Below, in pieces: positions 9,308 through 18,092 of a stretch of 64,000 nucleotides of DNA. The position numbers and the translations under genes are program-made. This DNA is from Micromonospora sp. CCTCC AA 2012012 (GTDB taxonomy: Bacteria > Actinomycetota > Actinomycetes > Mycobacteriales > Micromonosporaceae). The notes under the pieces were generated by a model, which did no database searches, was not told where the DNA came from, and saw nothing but the letters and a program-made list of their open reading frames with translations. Location: NCBI RefSeq assembly GCF_040499845.1, contig NZ_CP159342.1:3224001-3288000 (forward strand), written 5' to 3'. The number at the start of each line of letters is the position of its first letter. Positions within the stretch are counted from its first letter, which is position 1.

Positions 9308-10531
9308 TCAGCCGGCGACCCCCGACGGCGCGGCGGTCGGAATCAGGGTCGGTCCGTCGATCACCGACGGTCGCGGTCCGGGCGCGACCGCGGGCGACGC
9401 GGGATCCGACGGGGCGGACCCGGTCCGCCCGGCGGACGGCTGGTCGGGCGGCGTCCGCCGCATGAACACCGGGGAGAGCCGGGCCTCAGCGAACCGGCGC
9501 CGCAGCCAGCCGGAGAGCGGCTTCTCGACGAACCGGTACACCAGCCACGAGATCACCAGCAGCACCGCCACCACCACGAGCAGGGTCGCCCACGGCGGCA
9601 GCACCCGGCGGATGTGGTGGATCATCGTCCAGCCGATGAACTCGTGCAGCAGGTAGAGCGGGTAGGTCAACGCCCCCGCGGTGGTGAACCAGCGCCAGGA
9701 CACCGCGAGCCGGCGGGTGGCCACCGCGGCCATCAGCAGGAAGAACAGGGTCATCACCGCCGCCTCGGCGATGCCGACCTGGACCGGGGAGAAGGCGTTG
9801 CGCAGCGGCGCGGTCGGCTTCATCGCGCCGATCTTCTCCAGGCTGACCAGCCAGGCCGCCCCGACCAGCCCCCAGAGGTAGAGGTTGGCGCCGTGCCGGT
9901 AGATCAGGTAGAGCGCCATGCCGGCCACGAAGCAGGCGGCGTCCCGGGGCACCAGCAGCGTGCTCAGCAGGGGCGTCGAGTTGCCCACCAGGATGCTGGC
10001 GACCAGCCAGCCCGAGGCGAAGAGCAGCACCCGGCGCGGGGTGTAGCCACGGACCAGCACGAAGAGCCCGAAGAGCAGATAGAAGCGCAGCTCGACCGAG
10101 AGCGTCCAGTAGACCGGCTCGACCCGCTTCACGCCCAGGAAGTCCTGGAACATGGTCAGGTTGGTCAGCACGTCGCCCGGCGGCAACGGCTTGGCGACCA
10201 CCGGCCAGAGGGTGACCACGACGGTCGTCGCGATCACCGCGAACCAGTACGCCGGGTAGAGCCGGGTGATCCGGGCGGTGGCGAACTGCGACAGGCTGCG
10301 CCCCTCGGCGCTCATGCAGATCACGAAACCGCTGATCAGGAAGAACAGGTAGACGCCCAGCCAGCCGAACTGGGTGACCGTGGCCAGCTCGGGCACGGCG
10401 GTGCCGTTCGGTGCGCCCCACGGCTTGCTGAAGATCGTGAAGTGGAAGGCCACGACGAGCAGGGCGGCGACGAGTCGCAGCCCGTCGAGGACGTACAGAC
10501 GCGGTGACGCGGCCGTGGACGACGCTCTCAC
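9308..10531 (-). CDS. Membrane acyltransferase (acyltransferase-3 family)
   Basis: Polytopic membrane protein of 407 aa. It starts with the family signature LDGLRLVAALLVVAFHF (residues 15-31) and contains an EPVYWTLSVELRFYLLF motif, the acyltransferase-3 equivalent of WSLAVEEQFYL. It lacks the SGNH domain of the homologue at 3867-5903 and ends instead in a Pro/Ser/Ala-rich cytoplasmic tail of about 55 residues. It probably O-acylates a membrane or cell-surface glycan. The GTG at 10531 has GGGAGA five bases upstream. It has no operon partner: the neighbours are convergent on one side and divergent on the other. Confidence 0.85.
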   Translation of the reverse strand: MRASSTAASPRLYVLDGLRLVAALLVVAFHFTIFSKPWGAPNGTAVPELATVTQFGWLGVYLFFLISGFVICMSAEGRSLSQFATARITRLYPAYWFAVIATTVVVTLWPVVAKPLPPGDVLTNLTMFQDFLGVKRVEPVYWTLSVELRFYLLFGLFVLVRGYTPRRVLLFASGWLVASILVGNSTPLLSTLLVPRDAACFVAGMALYLIYRHGANLYLWGLVGAAWLVSLEKIGAMKPTAPLRNAFSPVQVGIAEAAVMTLFFLLMAAVATRRLAVSWRWFTTAGALTYPLYLLHEFIGWTMIHHIRRVLPPWATLLVVVAVLLVISWLVYRFVEKPLSGWLRRRFAEARLSPVFMRRTPPDQPSAGRTGSAPSDPASPAVAPGPRPSVIDGPTLIPTAAPSGVAG

Positions 10532-10774
10532 ATCATCTCCCGGGGGCGGAGGTGCTCGGCCCCGCCGCCGTCGTGCGACCGGAGCTCACAGGTGGTGTCC
10601 ACCGCGCGCACCGGCTGAGCTGCCGGCGGCGGGTCGGATCTGGCCACGGAAGTTAGCAGGTCAGACGAAAGGGGAGCAAGGTCGCGCATCCTCGGAGCGG
10701 CGGGACCCGGGCGGCTGAAGATGATCCGTTCCGGTCGGGCTGCCGGACCCCGGGGGCTGTGGTGAGCTGTAGCC

Positions 10775-11701
10775 ATGCGGAGGTGGCGGTGGGGTCTGGT
10801 GCTGCATCCCACCCGGGACGTCGCCGAGGTGGTCGGGACCGTCGTCGACTGGACCAGCCGACACGGCGTCGGCCTGGCCGTGCGCGCCGAGGACCGGGAC
10901 CGGGTGCCGCCGGAGGTGGCGGCGATGCCGTCCGGGGCGCTCGCCCGCGAGTGTGACGCCCTGATCAGCATCGGCGGCGACGGCACGATGCTGGGCGCGC
11001 TCCGGCTGACCGTGGACCACCCGACCCCGGTGCTCGGGGTGCACCTCGGTCAGCTCGGTTTCCTGGTCGAGGTGCAGCCGGCCGACCTGCCGGCCGCCCT
11101 GGACCGGCTGGCCGCCGGCACCGTCACGCTGGAGCCGCACAGCTGCCTGACCTGCGAGGTGTGCGGCGACGACGTGACGGCGTTCAACGACATCGTGCTG
11201 GGCCGGCACCCGGGCGAGGGCTTCGTGATGGCCACCCTCGTCATCGACGGCCAGCGGTACGGGTACTACCGCTGCGACTCGCTGATCGTCAGCACCCCCA
11301 CCGGCTCGACCGCGTACAGCTATGCGGCCGGCGGGCCGCTGGTCTCCCCGGCGGCCCAGGCGGTGGTGGTCACCCCGTCGGCGCCGATGGCGGGCATCTC
11401 CCGGCCGGTGGTGCTCTCCCCCGACGAGGTGCTCCGGTTGGAGCTGCGGCCGGGCTCCGCCCGCGCCGCCGTCGAGGTCGACGGGCAGGTGATCAAGCAC
11501 ATCGACGACGACGGCGCGATCGAGGTGCGCTACCGGCGCGACGCGGGCCTGGTGGTCCGGCTGGACCCGCGGCGGCACCGCGAGCGCAGCCAGCTCCGGC
11601 TCAGCCTGCTGGACCTGCCGCTGCTGCCGGACCAGCTCCGGGAGCTGCTGCCCGGGCCGATGCGGGAGGAGTTCGACCGCCGCGGCGACGGTCGGGCGTG
11701 A
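10775..11701 (+). CDS. nadK: NAD kinase homologue
   Basis: Soluble protein of 308 aa of the NAD/diacylglycerol kinase superfamily, expected to phosphorylate NAD to NADP. It has the GGDG motif (residues 67-70, in ISIGGDGTML), the substrate-site pattern in the FNDIVLGR region and the C-terminal DSLIVSTPTGSTAYSYAAGG. Actinobacteria usually carry a nadK next to recN and a TlyA-type gene. This copy is not in that context, so it may be a second paralogue. The ATG at 10775 has only a weak GGTGAG ahead. It ends six bases from the convergent epimerase gene. Confidence 0.88.
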   Translation: MRRWRWGLVLHPTRDVAEVVGTVVDWTSRHGVGLAVRAEDRDRVPPEVAAMPSGALARECDALISIGGDGTMLGALRLTVDHPTPVLGVHLGQLGFLVEVQPADLPAALDRLAAGTVTLEPHSCLTCEVCGDDVTAFNDIVLGRHPGEGFVMATLVIDGQRYGYYRCDSLIVSTPTGSTAYSYAAGGPLVSPAAQAVVVTPSAPMAGISRPVVLSPDEVLRLELRPGSARAAVEVDGQVIKHIDDDGAIEVRYRRDAGLVVRLDPRRHRERSQLRLSLLDLPLLPDQLRELLPGPMREEFDRRGDGRA

Positions 11702-11707
11702 GGGCGC

Positions 11708-12832
11708 TCAGACCCGGATGCCCGCCCACGCGTGGTGCCGGCGGACCGTGGAGAGGATGAAGTCGACCACCCGGCGGGAGGTGTCGGGCACCCGGTAGTC
11801 GGCGGGACACGGCACCCCCTCGACGTCGACCTGCGCGACGGCCACCCGGACCGCCTCGACCACACCACGCGGGTCGAGGCCGGTCATGATGATGCCGCCG
11901 GCGTCGAGCGCCTCGGGACGCTCGATCGACTCGCGCAACGTGACCGCCGGGAAGCCGAGGATCGCCGCCTCCTCGCTGATCGTGCCGCTGTCCGACAGGG
12001 TGCACCGGGCGTGCGTCTGCAGGTGTACGTAGTCGAGGAGCCCGAACGGCTCGTGGAAGGCGATCCCCTCCAGCGCGGTGTCGTCGACGGCCAGCCCCTC
12101 CAGGGCCTTGCGGGTACGCGGGTGGGTGGAGACCAGCAGCGGCAGCCGCCACTCGTCGCGTACCGCCCGGAGGCAGTCGAGCAGGCGGTGCAGCCGGTCC
12201 GGGCGGTCGACGTTCTCCTCCCGGTGGGCGCTGACCACGAAGTATCCGCCGGGGCGCAGTTCGAGCCGGTCCAGCACGGTGGAGCGGGCGATGTCGGCGC
12301 GGTGGTGCTCCAGCACCTCCCGCATCGGGGAGCCGGTGTGCAGGATCCGTCGCGGGTGCAGCCCCTCGGCGAGCAGGTTGCGCCGGGCGTGCTCGGTGTA
12401 GACCAGGTTGAAGTCGGCGACGTGGTCGACCAGCCGCCGGTTGGTCTCCTCCGGCACGTTCAGGTCGAAGCAGCGGTTGCCCGCCTCCATGTGGTAGACG
12501 GGCACCCGCATCCGCCGGGCCATCAGGGCGGCGATGCAGCTGTTGGTGTCGCCGAGCACCAGCAGCGCGTCCGGCCGGTAGGCGGTGATCGCCTCCTCCA
12601 CCCCGACCAGGACGCCGCCGAGCACCCGGCCCAGCGACGAGGTGTCCACGCCGAGGAACCGATCGGGCTGGCGCAGCCGCAGCTCGGTGAAGAAGACGTC
12701 GGAGAGCGACGGGTCCCAGTTCTGCCCGGTGTGCACGAGCACGTGCTCGACCGTACGGTCCAGCCGGTCCATCACCCGGGACAGCCGGATGATCTCCGGA
12801 CGGGTGCCGACCACCGTCATCACGCGGGTCAT
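11708..12832 (-). CDS. UDP-N-acetylglucosamine 2-epimerase family protein (FnlC/CapG-like)
   Basis: Non-hydrolysing UDP-GlcNAc 2-epimerase family, GT-B fold, 374 aa. It starts VMTVVGTRPEIIRLSRVM and has LGDTNSCIAA, HMEAGNR, PEETNRRLVDH and SDSGTISEEAA. The IRLS start and the late segment DAGGIIMTGL resemble the FnlC/Cap5G branch, which makes UDP-L-FucNAc, more than classical WecB. The other Fnl enzymes are not in this window, so the exact product is uncertain. A second, WecB/WbpI-like copy lies at 47435-48523. The ATG at 12832 has GGAGGGG nine bases upstream. It sits downstream of pgm on the same strand but behind a possible hairpin. Confidence 0.85.
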   Translation of the reverse strand: MTRVMTVVGTRPEIIRLSRVMDRLDRTVEHVLVHTGQNWDPSLSDVFFTELRLRQPDRFLGVDTSSLGRVLGGVLVGVEEAITAYRPDALLVLGDTNSCIAALMARRMRVPVYHMEAGNRCFDLNVPEETNRRLVDHVADFNLVYTEHARRNLLAEGLHPRRILHTGSPMREVLEHHRADIARSTVLDRLELRPGGYFVVSAHREENVDRPDRLHRLLDCLRAVRDEWRLPLLVSTHPRTRKALEGLAVDDTALEGIAFHEPFGLLDYVHLQTHARCTLSDSGTISEEAAILGFPAVTLRESIERPEALDAGGIIMTGLDPRGVVEAVRVAVAQVDVEGVPCPADYRVPDTSRRVVDFILSTVRRHHAWAGIRV

Positions 12833-12892
12833 GGTGTGTCCCCTCCTCGTGCCCGGCGCGGCCGGCGCACGCGCCCGCGCGGGGAACGGCAG

Positions 12893-12927
12893 CTCCCCCG
12901 GGGAGCAACGAGGCGGCCCCGGGGGAG
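12893..12927 (-). terminator. Hairpin region after pgm
   Basis: CTCCCCCGG (12893-12901) pairs with CCGGGGGAG (12919-12927). A shorter alternative, GCTCCCC with GGGGAGC (12892-12906), uses the same left arm. It lies between the pgm stop and the epimerase start and may end or attenuate the glgC-pgm transcript. GC-rich chance pairing is possible. Confidence 0.35.
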
Positions 12928-12949
12928 GTTGCTGGGACGGCGGGTGGGC

Positions 12950-14593
12950 TCAGGCCTGCCTGAGCACGTCGGAGACGAGCCCCTTCGCCTCCTCCTGGAT
13001 CCGGGCGAGGTGGTCGGGTCCCTGGAACGACTCGGCGTAGATCTTGTAGACGTCTTCGGTGCCGGAGGGGCGGGCGGCGAACCAGCCGGACTCGGTGGTG
13101 ACCTTGAGCCCTCCGATCGCCGCGCCGTTGCCGGGCGCGGTGGTGAGCGTGGCGGTGATCGGCTCACCGGCCAGTTCGGTCGCCGTCACCTGCTCCGGCG
13201 AGAGCTTGCCGAGCACCGCCTTCTCCTGCCGGGTGGCCGGGGCGTCGATCCGGGCGTACGCGGGCGCGCCGAAGCGTTCGGCCAGCTCGGCCCAGTGCTC
13301 GCTGGGCGTCCGCCCGGTGCTGGCGATGATCTCGGAGGCGAGCAGGCAGAGCAGGATGCCGTCCTTGTCGGTGGTCCAGGTGCTGCCGTCGCGGCGCAGG
13401 AACGAGGCGCCGGCGCTCTCCTCGCCGCCGAAGCCGACCGCGCCGTCGAGCAGGCCCGGCACGAACCACTTGAAGCCCACCGGCACCTCCAGCAGCGGCC
13501 GGCCCAGGTCGGCGGCGACCCGGTCGATCATCGAGGAGGAGACGAGGGTCTTGCCGATCGCCGCCGCCGGGCCCCAGGCGGAACGGGTCCGGAACAGGTG
13601 GCCGATCGCGACGGCCAGGTAGTGGTTGGGGTTCATCAGCCCGCCGTCCGGGGTGACGATGCCGTGCCGGTCGGCGTCGGCGTCGTTGCCGGTGGAGACC
13701 TGGTAGTCGGCGCGGGCCGCGATCAGCGAGGCCATCGCGTTCGGCGAGGAGCAGTCCATCCGGATCCGGCCGTCACCGTCGAGGGTCATGAACCGCCAGG
13801 TCGGGTCAACCGTCGGGTTGATCACGGTCAGGTCGAGCCGGTGCCGCTCGGCGATCTCCCCCCAGTACGCGACGCTCGCCCCGCCGAGCGGGTCGGCGCC
13901 GATGCGGACCCCGGCGTCCCGGATCGCGTCGATGTCGAGCACCGACGGCAGGTCGTCGACGTAGTGGGCGAGGAAGTCGTACGTCCCGGTGGTGTCGGCG
14001 GCGCGGGCCCGCGCGTACGGGATCCGTCGCACCTCCTTGAGCCCGGCGGCGAGGATCGCGTTCGCGCGGTCCTGGATCCACTTCGTGACGTCACTGTCGG
14101 CGGGCCCGCCGTGGGTGGGGTTGTACTTGAAGCCGCCGTCCTCCGGCGGGTTGTGCGACGGAGTGATCACGATGCCGTCGGCGAGCCCGCTGGTCCGGCC
14201 CCGGTTGTGGGTGAGGATCGCGTGCGACGCGGACGGGGTCGGGGTGTAGCCGTCCCGGCTGTCGCGCAGCACGGTGACGTCGTTGGCGGCGAGCACCTCC
14301 AGCGCGCTCGCCTCCGCCGGCGCGGAGAGCGCGTGGGTGTCCCGGGCCAGGAAGAGCGGCCCGGAGAGCCCCTGCTCGCGGCGGTAGTCGCAGAGCGCCT
14401 GGGTGACGGCGAGGATGTGGTCCTCGTTGAAGGCTTTGCGCAGACTCGACCCCCGGTGGCCGGAGGTGCCGAAGGAGACCTGCTGCGCCGGATCCTCCGG
14501 ATCGGGGTGCTCGGCGTAGTAGGCGGTCACCAGCCAGGGCACGTCGACCAGGTCGGCGGGCTCGGCGGGCTGGCCGGCACGGGGGTGGGCCAC
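12950..14593 (-). CDS. pgm: Phosphoglucomutase (alpha-D-glucose-specific)
   Basis: Interconverts glucose-1-phosphate and glucose-6-phosphate; 547 aa, the usual length of the E. coli Pgm class. The phosphoserine loop TPSHNPP has the active serine at 146. The magnesium loop is [10 protein letters not shown], the sugar loop GGEESAG and the phosphate loop [10 protein letters not shown], all in the normal order. The GTG at 14593 has GAGGAGG eight bases upstream. Only 43 bases separate it from glgC upstream, so glgC and pgm are probably one transcript supplying and using glucose-1-phosphate for glucan synthesis. Confidence 0.95.
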   Translation of the reverse strand: MAHPRAGQPAEPADLVDVPWLVTAYYAEHPDPEDPAQQVSFGTSGHRGSSLRKAFNEDHILAVTQALCDYRREQGLSGPLFLARDTHALSAPAEASALEVLAANDVTVLRDSRDGYTPTPSASHAILTHNRGRTSGLADGIVITPSHNPPEDGGFKYNPTHGGPADSDVTKWIQDRANAILAAGLKEVRRIPYARARAADTTGTYDFLAHYVDDLPSVLDIDAIRDAGVRIGADPLGGASVAYWGEIAERHRLDLTVINPTVDPTWRFMTLDGDGRIRMDCSSPNAMASLIAARADYQVSTGNDADADRHGIVTPDGGLMNPNHYLAVAIGHLFRTRSAWGPAAAIGKTLVSSSMIDRVAADLGRPLLEVPVGFKWFVPGLLDGAVGFGGEESAGASFLRRDGSTWTTDKDGILLCLLASEIIASTGRTPSEHWAELAERFGAPAYARIDAPATRQEKAVLGKLSPEQVTATELAGEPITATLTTAPGNGAAIGGLKVTTESGWFAARPSGTEDVYKIYAESFQGPDHLARIQEEAKGLVSDVLRQA

Positions 14594-14636
14594 TGCGGGA
14601 ACCTCCTCGGGTTGCGATACGGGGAGTGCGGGCGGG

Positions 14637-15869
14637 TCAGGGTTCGACGCGCTGACCCTTGCCGATGACGACGATGCCGTTGTCGGAGACGGTGTAGCGC
14701 TGCCGGTCCTTCTCCAGGTCGACGCCGATCTCGGCGCCCTCCGGGACGTAGACGTTCTTGTCCAGGATGGCCCGGCGGACCACCGCGTGCCGGCCGATCT
14801 CGACGCCCTCCATCAGCACCGCGCCGTCCACGTGCGCCCAGGAGTGCACCTTGACCTTCGGCGAGACGACCGAGTTCTCCACCAGCGAGCCGGAGATCAC
14901 CGCGCCGGGCGAGACCATCGAGCCGACCGCGCGGCCGACCCGCTCGCCCCACTGGTGGACGAACTTCGCCGGCGGGAAGGGCGGCTGCATGCTGTAGATC
15001 GGCCAGTCGAAGTTGTAGAGGTTGAACACCGGGTGGACGTTGATCAGGTCCATGTGGGCGTCGTAGAACGAGTCCAGCGTCCCCACGTCGCGCCAGTAGC
15101 CGCGGTCCCGGTCGGTGCTGCCGGGCACCTCGTTGTCCTTGAAGTCGTAGACGTTGGCCTCGCCCCGCTCGACCAGCATGGGGATGATGCTGCCGCCCAT
15201 GTCGTGCTTGCTGGTCTTGTCCTCCGCGTCGCGCTCGACCGCCTCGCAGAGCGCGCCGGTGCTGAAGACGTAGTTGCCCATCGAGGCGTAGATCTGGTCC
15301 GGGGCGTCGGGCAGCCCCACCGCGTCGGTGGGCTTCTCGCGGAACGCCCGGATCCGCTTGCCGTCGTCGCCGACCTCGATGACGCCGAACTGGTCGGCCA
15401 TCGACAGCGGCTGGCGGATGCCGGCCACGGTCACCCCCGCGCCGGAGGCGATGTGGTCCTCCACCATCTGCCGGGGGTCCATCCGGTAGATGTGGTCCGC
15501 GCCGAAGACGATCACGTAGTCGGGCTGCTCGTCGTTGATCAGGTTGAAGCTCTGGTAGATCGCGTCGGCCGAGCCGGCGAACCACCACGGGCCGCGCCGC
15601 TGCTGCGCCGGGACCGGGGTGACGTAGTTGCCGAGCATGGTCGACATCCGCCACGTCTTGGTGATGTGCCGGTCCAGCGAGTGGGACTTGTACTGGGTCA
15701 GCACGACGATCTTGAGAAAGCCGGCGTTCGCCAGGTTGGAGAGGACGAAGTCGACCATGCGGTACATCCCGCCGAAGGGGACGGCCGGTTTCGCCCGGTC
15801 GGTGGTCAGGGGCATCAGGCGCTTGCCCTCCCCGCCGGCCAGGACGATCGCGAGCACCTTGGCAGCCAT
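14637..15869 (-). CDS. glgC: Glucose-1-phosphate adenylyltransferase
   Basis: Makes ADP-glucose from ATP and glucose-1-phosphate; 410 aa, standard for GlgC. N-terminal nucleotidyltransferase motif [17 protein letters not shown] (residues 6-22), then [18 protein letters not shown]. The C-terminal part is a left-handed beta-helix ([17 protein letters not shown]). The ATG at 15869 has no ribosome site but a TAGCGT box six bases upstream, so the mRNA is probably leaderless. It is divergent from glgA, 95 bases away, and co-directional with pgm. Confidence 0.96.
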   Translation of the reverse strand: MAAKVLAIVLAGGEGKRLMPLTTDRAKPAVPFGGMYRMVDFVLSNLANAGFLKIVVLTQYKSHSLDRHITKTWRMSTMLGNYVTPVPAQQRRGPWWFAGSADAIYQSFNLINDEQPDYVIVFGADHIYRMDPRQMVEDHIASGAGVTVAGIRQPLSMADQFGVIEVGDDGKRIRAFREKPTDAVGLPDAPDQIYASMGNYVFSTGALCEAVERDAEDKTSKHDMGGSIIPMLVERGEANVYDFKDNEVPGSTDRDRGYWRDVGTLDSFYDAHMDLINVHPVFNLYNFDWPIYSMQPPFPPAKFVHQWGERVGRAVGSMVSPGAVISGSLVENSVVSPKVKVHSWAHVDGAVLMEGVEIGRHAVVRRAILDKNVYVPEGAEIGVDLEKDRQRYTVSDNGIVVIGKGQRVEP

Positions 15870-15875
15870 GACCAG

Positions 15876-15881
15876 ACGCTA
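15876..15881 (-). promoter_or_regulatory. Leaderless-type -10 box of glgC
   Basis: TAGCGT on the minus strand with six bases to the ATG of glgC, the TANNNT-N6-RTG pattern seen before several genes in this window. No convincing -35. Confidence 0.55.
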
Positions 15882-15951
15882 TCCATCCCGCCGCCACTTC
15901 ACCACTCGTACGGGCACAGTTCTGCGCCGGGTGCGGGGTGGGTTTCTGCAC

Positions 15952-15957
15952 TAGGGT
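15952..15957 (+). promoter_or_regulatory. Leaderless-type -10 box of glgA
   Basis: TAGGGT ends seven bases before the ATG at 15965. There is no purine-rich ribosome site between. It lies in the 95-base gap shared with the divergent glgC promoter. Confidence 0.55.
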
Positions 15958-15964
15958 GCCGGGC

Positions 15965-17167
15965 ATGAGCGATCTCGCCCCGCTGCGCGTCGACCTGCTC
16001 ACCCGGGAGTACCCGCCGGAGGTGTACGGCGGCGCCGGGGTGCACGTCGAGTACCTGGCCCGCGAGCTGCGTCGGCTGGCCGACGTCCGGGTGCACTGCT
16101 TCGGCGCGCCGCGCAGCGAGCCGGGGGTCACCGCGTACGCCGAGCCGGCCGGACTGGCCGGCGCGAACGCCGCGCTGCGCACCATGGGCGTCGACCTGGA
16201 GATGGCGGCCGGCTGCGCCGGCACCGACGTGGTGCACAGCCACACCTGGTACGCGAACCTCGCCGGGCACACCGCGAAGCTGCTGCACGGGGTGCCGCAC
16301 GTGGTGACCGCGCACAGCCTGGAGCCGCTGCGGCCGTGGAAGGCCGAGCAGCTCGGCGGCGGCTACGCGCTCTCCTCCTGGTGCGAACGGACCGCCTACG
16401 AGGCCGCCGACGCGATCATCGCGGTCAGCGCGGGGATGAAGCGGGACGTGCTGGCCGCGTACCCGGCGGTCGACCCGGACCGGGTCCGGGTGGTGCACAA
16501 CGGCATCGACACCGCGCAGTACACCCCGGACACCGGCACCGACGTGCTCGACCGGCTCGGCATCGACCCGGCCCGCCCCAGCGTGGTCTACGTCGGCCGG
16601 ATCACCCGGCAGAAGGGCCTGCCCTACCTGCTCCGGGCGGCCCGCGAGCTGCCCGCCGACACCCAGCTGGTGCTGCTGGCCGGCGCCCCGGACACGCCGG
16701 ACATCGCCGCCGAGGTGGAGGGGCTCGTCGCCGAGCTGCGGGCCAACCGGTCCGGGGTGGTCTGGGTGGCCGAGATGCTGCCCAAGCCCGAGGTGATCCA
16801 GGTGCTCACGCACGCCACGATCTTCGTCTGCCCGTCCGTCTACGAGCCGATGGGCATCGTCAACCTGGAGGCGATGGCCTGCGAGACGGCGGTGGTGGCG
16901 ACGGCGACCGGCGGCATCCCCGAGGTGGTCGCCGACGGCGAGACCGGCCTGCTGGTGCCGATCGCGCAGGCGACCGACGGCAGCGGCCGGCCGCTGGACC
17001 CGGAGCGCTTCGTGGCGGACCTGGCGGCGGCGGTCAACGAGCTGCTGGCCGACCCGAAGCGGACCGAGGAGTTCGGGCTGGCCGGCCGGCGCCGCGCCGT
17101 CGAGCACTTCTCCTGGGACGCCATCGCGACCCGCACCATGGAGCTCTACCGCTCGTTGGTGCGGTGA
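15965..17167 (+). CDS. glgA: Actinobacterial glycogen synthase / maltose-1-phosphate synthase (GT4)
   Basis: GT-B glycosyltransferase of 400 aa in the short actinobacterial GlgA/GlgM family, not the 480-residue GT5 type of E. coli. It begins LRVDLLTREYPPEVYGGAGVHVEYLARE with the glycine-rich KxGG-like loop replaced by YGGAGVH. The donor-site motif EPMGIVNLEAMAC is near residue 298. Members of this family use ADP-glucose to extend glucan or, with glucose-1-phosphate as acceptor, to make maltose-1-phosphate for GlgE. The start at 15965 fits the family N-terminus and the TAGGGT box; an upstream ATG at 15938 is less likely. Divergent from glgC. Confidence 0.93.
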   Translation: MSDLAPLRVDLLTREYPPEVYGGAGVHVEYLARELRRLADVRVHCFGAPRSEPGVTAYAEPAGLAGANAALRTMGVDLEMAAGCAGTDVVHSHTWYANLAGHTAKLLHGVPHVVTAHSLEPLRPWKAEQLGGGYALSSWCERTAYEAADAIIAVSAGMKRDVLAAYPAVDPDRVRVVHNGIDTAQYTPDTGTDVLDRLGIDPARPSVVYVGRITRQKGLPYLLRAARELPADTQLVLLAGAPDTPDIAAEVEGLVAELRANRSGVVWVAEMLPKPEVIQVLTHATIFVCPSVYEPMGIVNLEAMACETAVVATATGGIPEVVADGETGLLVPIAQATDGSGRPLDPERFVADLAAAVNELLADPKRTEEFGLAGRRRAVEHFSWDAIATRTMELYRSLVR

Positions 17168-17185
17168 GCACGCCCGGTTGACGAA

Positions 17186-17246
17186 GATCGTCTGATGATG
17201 GCGGCACTTCGGTCGGGCGTGTCGTGACCGTGGAGTGCAGACGATC
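17186..17246. repeat. Widely spaced inverted repeat
   Basis: GATCGTCTG (17186-17194) and CAGACGATC (17238-17246) are perfect 9-base arms 43 bases apart, in the gap between glgA and the methyltransferase gene. They could be paired operator half-sites or a loose terminator for glgA. Confidence 0.3.
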
Positions 17247-17275
17247 ATGAGGGGACTGCCCAGCCGGCCCGGCGG

Positions 17276-17281
17276 TACGGT
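17276..17281 (+). promoter_or_regulatory. Leaderless-type -10 box of the methyltransferase gene
   Basis: TACGGT followed by six bases and the GTG at 17288. No ribosome site is present. Confidence 0.5.
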
Positions 17282-17287
17282 GGGCGG

Positions 17288-18016
17288 GTGGTGGATGCGA
17301 TCTTCGGTGATCCGCGGCTGGCGCGGGTCTACGACGCGTTCGACGGGGAGCGCGACGACCTGGGCGCCTACCTGGCGATCGCCGGCGAACTGTCCGCGCG
17401 GAGAGTGCTCGACGTCGGGTGCGGCACCGGCGAGCTGGCGATCCTGTTCGCCCGGCACGGGCACCGGGTGGTCGGCGTCGACCCGGCCGCCGCCTCCCTC
17501 GACGTGGCCCGGGCCAAGGAGCAGCCGGACGGGATCCGCTGGCTGCACGGCGACGCCACCACGCTGCCGGCGCTCGACGTCGACCTGGCGACGATGACCG
17601 GCAACGTGGCGCAGGTCTTCCTCACCGACGACGGCTGGGCGCGGACCCTCCGCGGCGTCCACGCCGCCCTCCGGCCGCACGGCCACCTCGTCTTCGAGAC
17701 CCGACGCCCCGAGCGTCGCGCCTGGCAGGAGTGGGCGACGGAGAGCGGCCCGACCATCCGGCAGGTGCCGGGCGTCGGAGCGGTGGAACGACACCTGACG
17801 GTCACCGACGTCAGCCTGCCCCTCGTCTCGTTCCGCTACACGTTCCGGTTCCCGGCTGACGGGACGGTCCTCACGTCGGACTCGACGCTGCGGTTCCGCG
17901 AGCGGGACGAGGTCGAATCCGGCCTCACCGCCGCCGGCTACCGGGTCCTCGACGTACGCCAAGCGCCGGACCGCCCCGGCCGGGAGTTCGTCTTCGTCGC
18001 GCAGCGGGCGGGCTGA
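17288..18016 (+). CDS. SAM-dependent class I methyltransferase
   Basis: Soluble 242-aa protein with the SAM-binding motif I VLDVGCGTGELAI (residues about 40-52) and the acidic loop GVDPAAASLDVAR. Motif II/III regions follow (DLATMTGNVAQVFL, HGHLVFETRRP). The substrate is not evident. It lies inside the glucan module between glgA and glgE, but its own TACGGT-N6-GTG start suggests separate expression. A role in methylating glucan or another sugar would be speculation; it could equally be a passenger gene. Confidence 0.85.
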   Translation: MVDAIFGDPRLARVYDAFDGERDDLGAYLAIAGELSARRVLDVGCGTGELAILFARHGHRVVGVDPAAASLDVARAKEQPDGIRWLHGDATTLPALDVDLATMTGNVAQVFLTDDGWARTLRGVHAALRPHGHLVFETRRPERRAWQEWATESGPTIRQVPGVGAVERHLTVTDVSLPLVSFRYTFRFPADGTVLTSDSTLRFRERDEVESGLTAAGYRVLDVRQAPDRPGREFVFVAQRAG

Positions 18017-18080
18017 CCCGGCCGGTGGCCCGGATCAAGTTCGTCACCGCCTCGGCCGAGCGCGAGGCGATCTCGCACAG

Positions 18081-18086
18081 TAGGTT
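18081..18086 (+). promoter_or_regulatory. Leaderless-type -10 box of glgE
   Basis: TAGGTT with six bases to the GTG at 18093; no ribosome site between. Confidence 0.5.
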
Positions 18087-18092
18087 GGCGGT

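Noticed and set aside
11732..14668. 978-codon plus-strand frame opposite the epimerase and pgm
   Set aside because: Shadow of two enzymes with complete active-site motifs; its own translation has no recognisable fold.
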